From assembly GCA_021154945.1 (NCBI GenBank), contig JAJNQF010000338.1:1-14789 (forward strand): a stretch of DNA of 14,789 nucleotides, written 5' to 3'. A program made the position numbers and the translations under genes. This document shows, piece by piece, positions 14,480 through 14,789 of this stretch. This DNA comes from Sphingomonas sp. Lineage in GTDB: Bacteria; Pseudomonadota; Alphaproteobacteria; Sphingomonadales; Sphingomonadaceae. The number at the start of each line of letters is the position of its first letter. Positions within the stretch are counted from its first letter, which is position 1. The notes beneath the pieces were generated by a model. It had not been told where the DNA came from. It did no database searches and was given only the letters and a program-made list of their open reading frames with translations.

Positions 14480-14789
14480 TCTGGTCCAGCCGGGCGTCGA
14501 GTTTGGCGGTGCTTGGCCGGCGTACGAGCGGTGTAGGCGGCCTGGTCGTCTCGGCGCTTTTGTTGGCGAGCGCGGCACCGCTACCCGCATCGCTCAACGC
14601 TCGGCTGTCGGGCGACATCGTGCCGGCGCATGATCCGGTGCTGATCCGCGAGGGCGACAGCTATTATTCGTATTCGACGGGGCAGGGGGGGCGGTTGCCG
14701 ATCCTCGCGCGGACCTCGCGCGATCTTGTTACCTGGAGAGCGCTGCCGGGCCCGATCGCGGCGATCCCGGCATGGGCGCTCGCGGCGGT
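14476..14789 (+). CDS. GH43 protein, endo-1,5-alpha-L-arabinanase-like, truncated by window end
   Basis: An uninterrupted frame starts at ATG 14476, overlapping the previous stop (ATGA), and runs off the window after 104 codons. It begins with a signal peptide (MIWSSRASSL, then a hydrophobic run ending near APLPASLNA). The mature part starts SGDIVPAHDPVLIREGDSYY, where Asp53 is the expected GH43 base, followed by a YSTG strand, ILARTSRDLVTW and IPAWA. The order AHDPV-x-YY-x-STG-x-S-x-DLxxW-x-IPAWA is how endo-1,5-alpha-L-arabinanases begin. Such an enzyme would cut the arabinan backbone while the neighbouring GH51 and GH43 enzymes trim branches and ends. Pathway fit is good, but the remaining catalytic residues lie outside the window. 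Confidence 0.8.
   Translation, partial: MIWSSRASSLAVLGRRTSGVGGLVVSALLLASAAPLPASLNARLSGDIVPAHDPVLIREGDSYYSYSTGQGGRLPILARTSRDLVTWRALPGPIAAIPAWALAA

Noticed and set aside
1..14789. Search for CRISPR repeats, tRNA, rRNA, insertion-sequence ends, integrases, toxin-antitoxin pairs or defence genes
   Set aside because: Nothing found by reading; nearly all the sequence is explained by carbohydrate-metabolism genes and short control regions.

Overview
The window is a GC-rich bacterial carbohydrate-utilisation locus. It most likely comes from a sphingomonad-type alphaproteobacterium. That inference rests on strong GC preference at third codon positions, a dehydratase that resembles the Caulobacter D-xylonate dehydratase XylD, and a sugar-permease/GntR arrangement common in that group. 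I see no rRNA, tRNA, CRISPR array, insertion sequence, integrase or phage gene.

Layout, left to right. (1) A 5'-truncated GH43 protein with an Ig-like insert, on the + strand (1-1842). (2) A convergent leftward operon whose genes, in transcription order, are a FucP-type sugar permease (7319-5982), a Tat-exported GH127/146 beta-L-arabinofuranosidase (5978-3609) and a GH30 beta-1,6-galactanase-like enzyme (3344-1878). (3) A divergent control region (7374-7412), then rightward genes for a secreted aldose 1-epimerase (7450-8607) and an IlvD/Edd-family pentonate dehydratase (8634-10424). (4) A leftward GntR/FCD regulator (11183-10455). (5) A 560-bp upstream region with a perfect palindromic operator. 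(6) A rightward, translationally coupled series: GH51 alpha-L-arabinofuranosidase (11745-13301), a GH43 protein (13298-14479) and a second GH43 protein cut by the window end (14476 onward).

How the parts fit. The exported hydrolases can cut alpha-L-arabinofuranose (GH51, GH43), beta-L-arabinofuranose (GH127/146) and probably beta-1,6-galactan (GH30). That set matches the arabinose- and galactose-rich side chains of pectic arabinan, arabinogalactan proteins and extensins in plant cell walls. The epimerase would interconvert anomers of released sugar in the periplasm, and the permease would carry sugar inward. The dehydratase would act on an aldonate in a non-phosphorylative pentose route. The other enzymes of that route, and any TonB-dependent receptor, are not in this window.

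The most testable new point is regulatory. A perfect TTGTC-G-GACAA palindrome lies upstream of the GntR gene and the GH51 series, and a near copy (TTGTC-T-GACTA) lies between the divergent permease and epimerase genes. Together they suggest that one GntR regulator controls all three transcription units. This is a degradation and uptake locus built from known families, not a wholly new kind of system.
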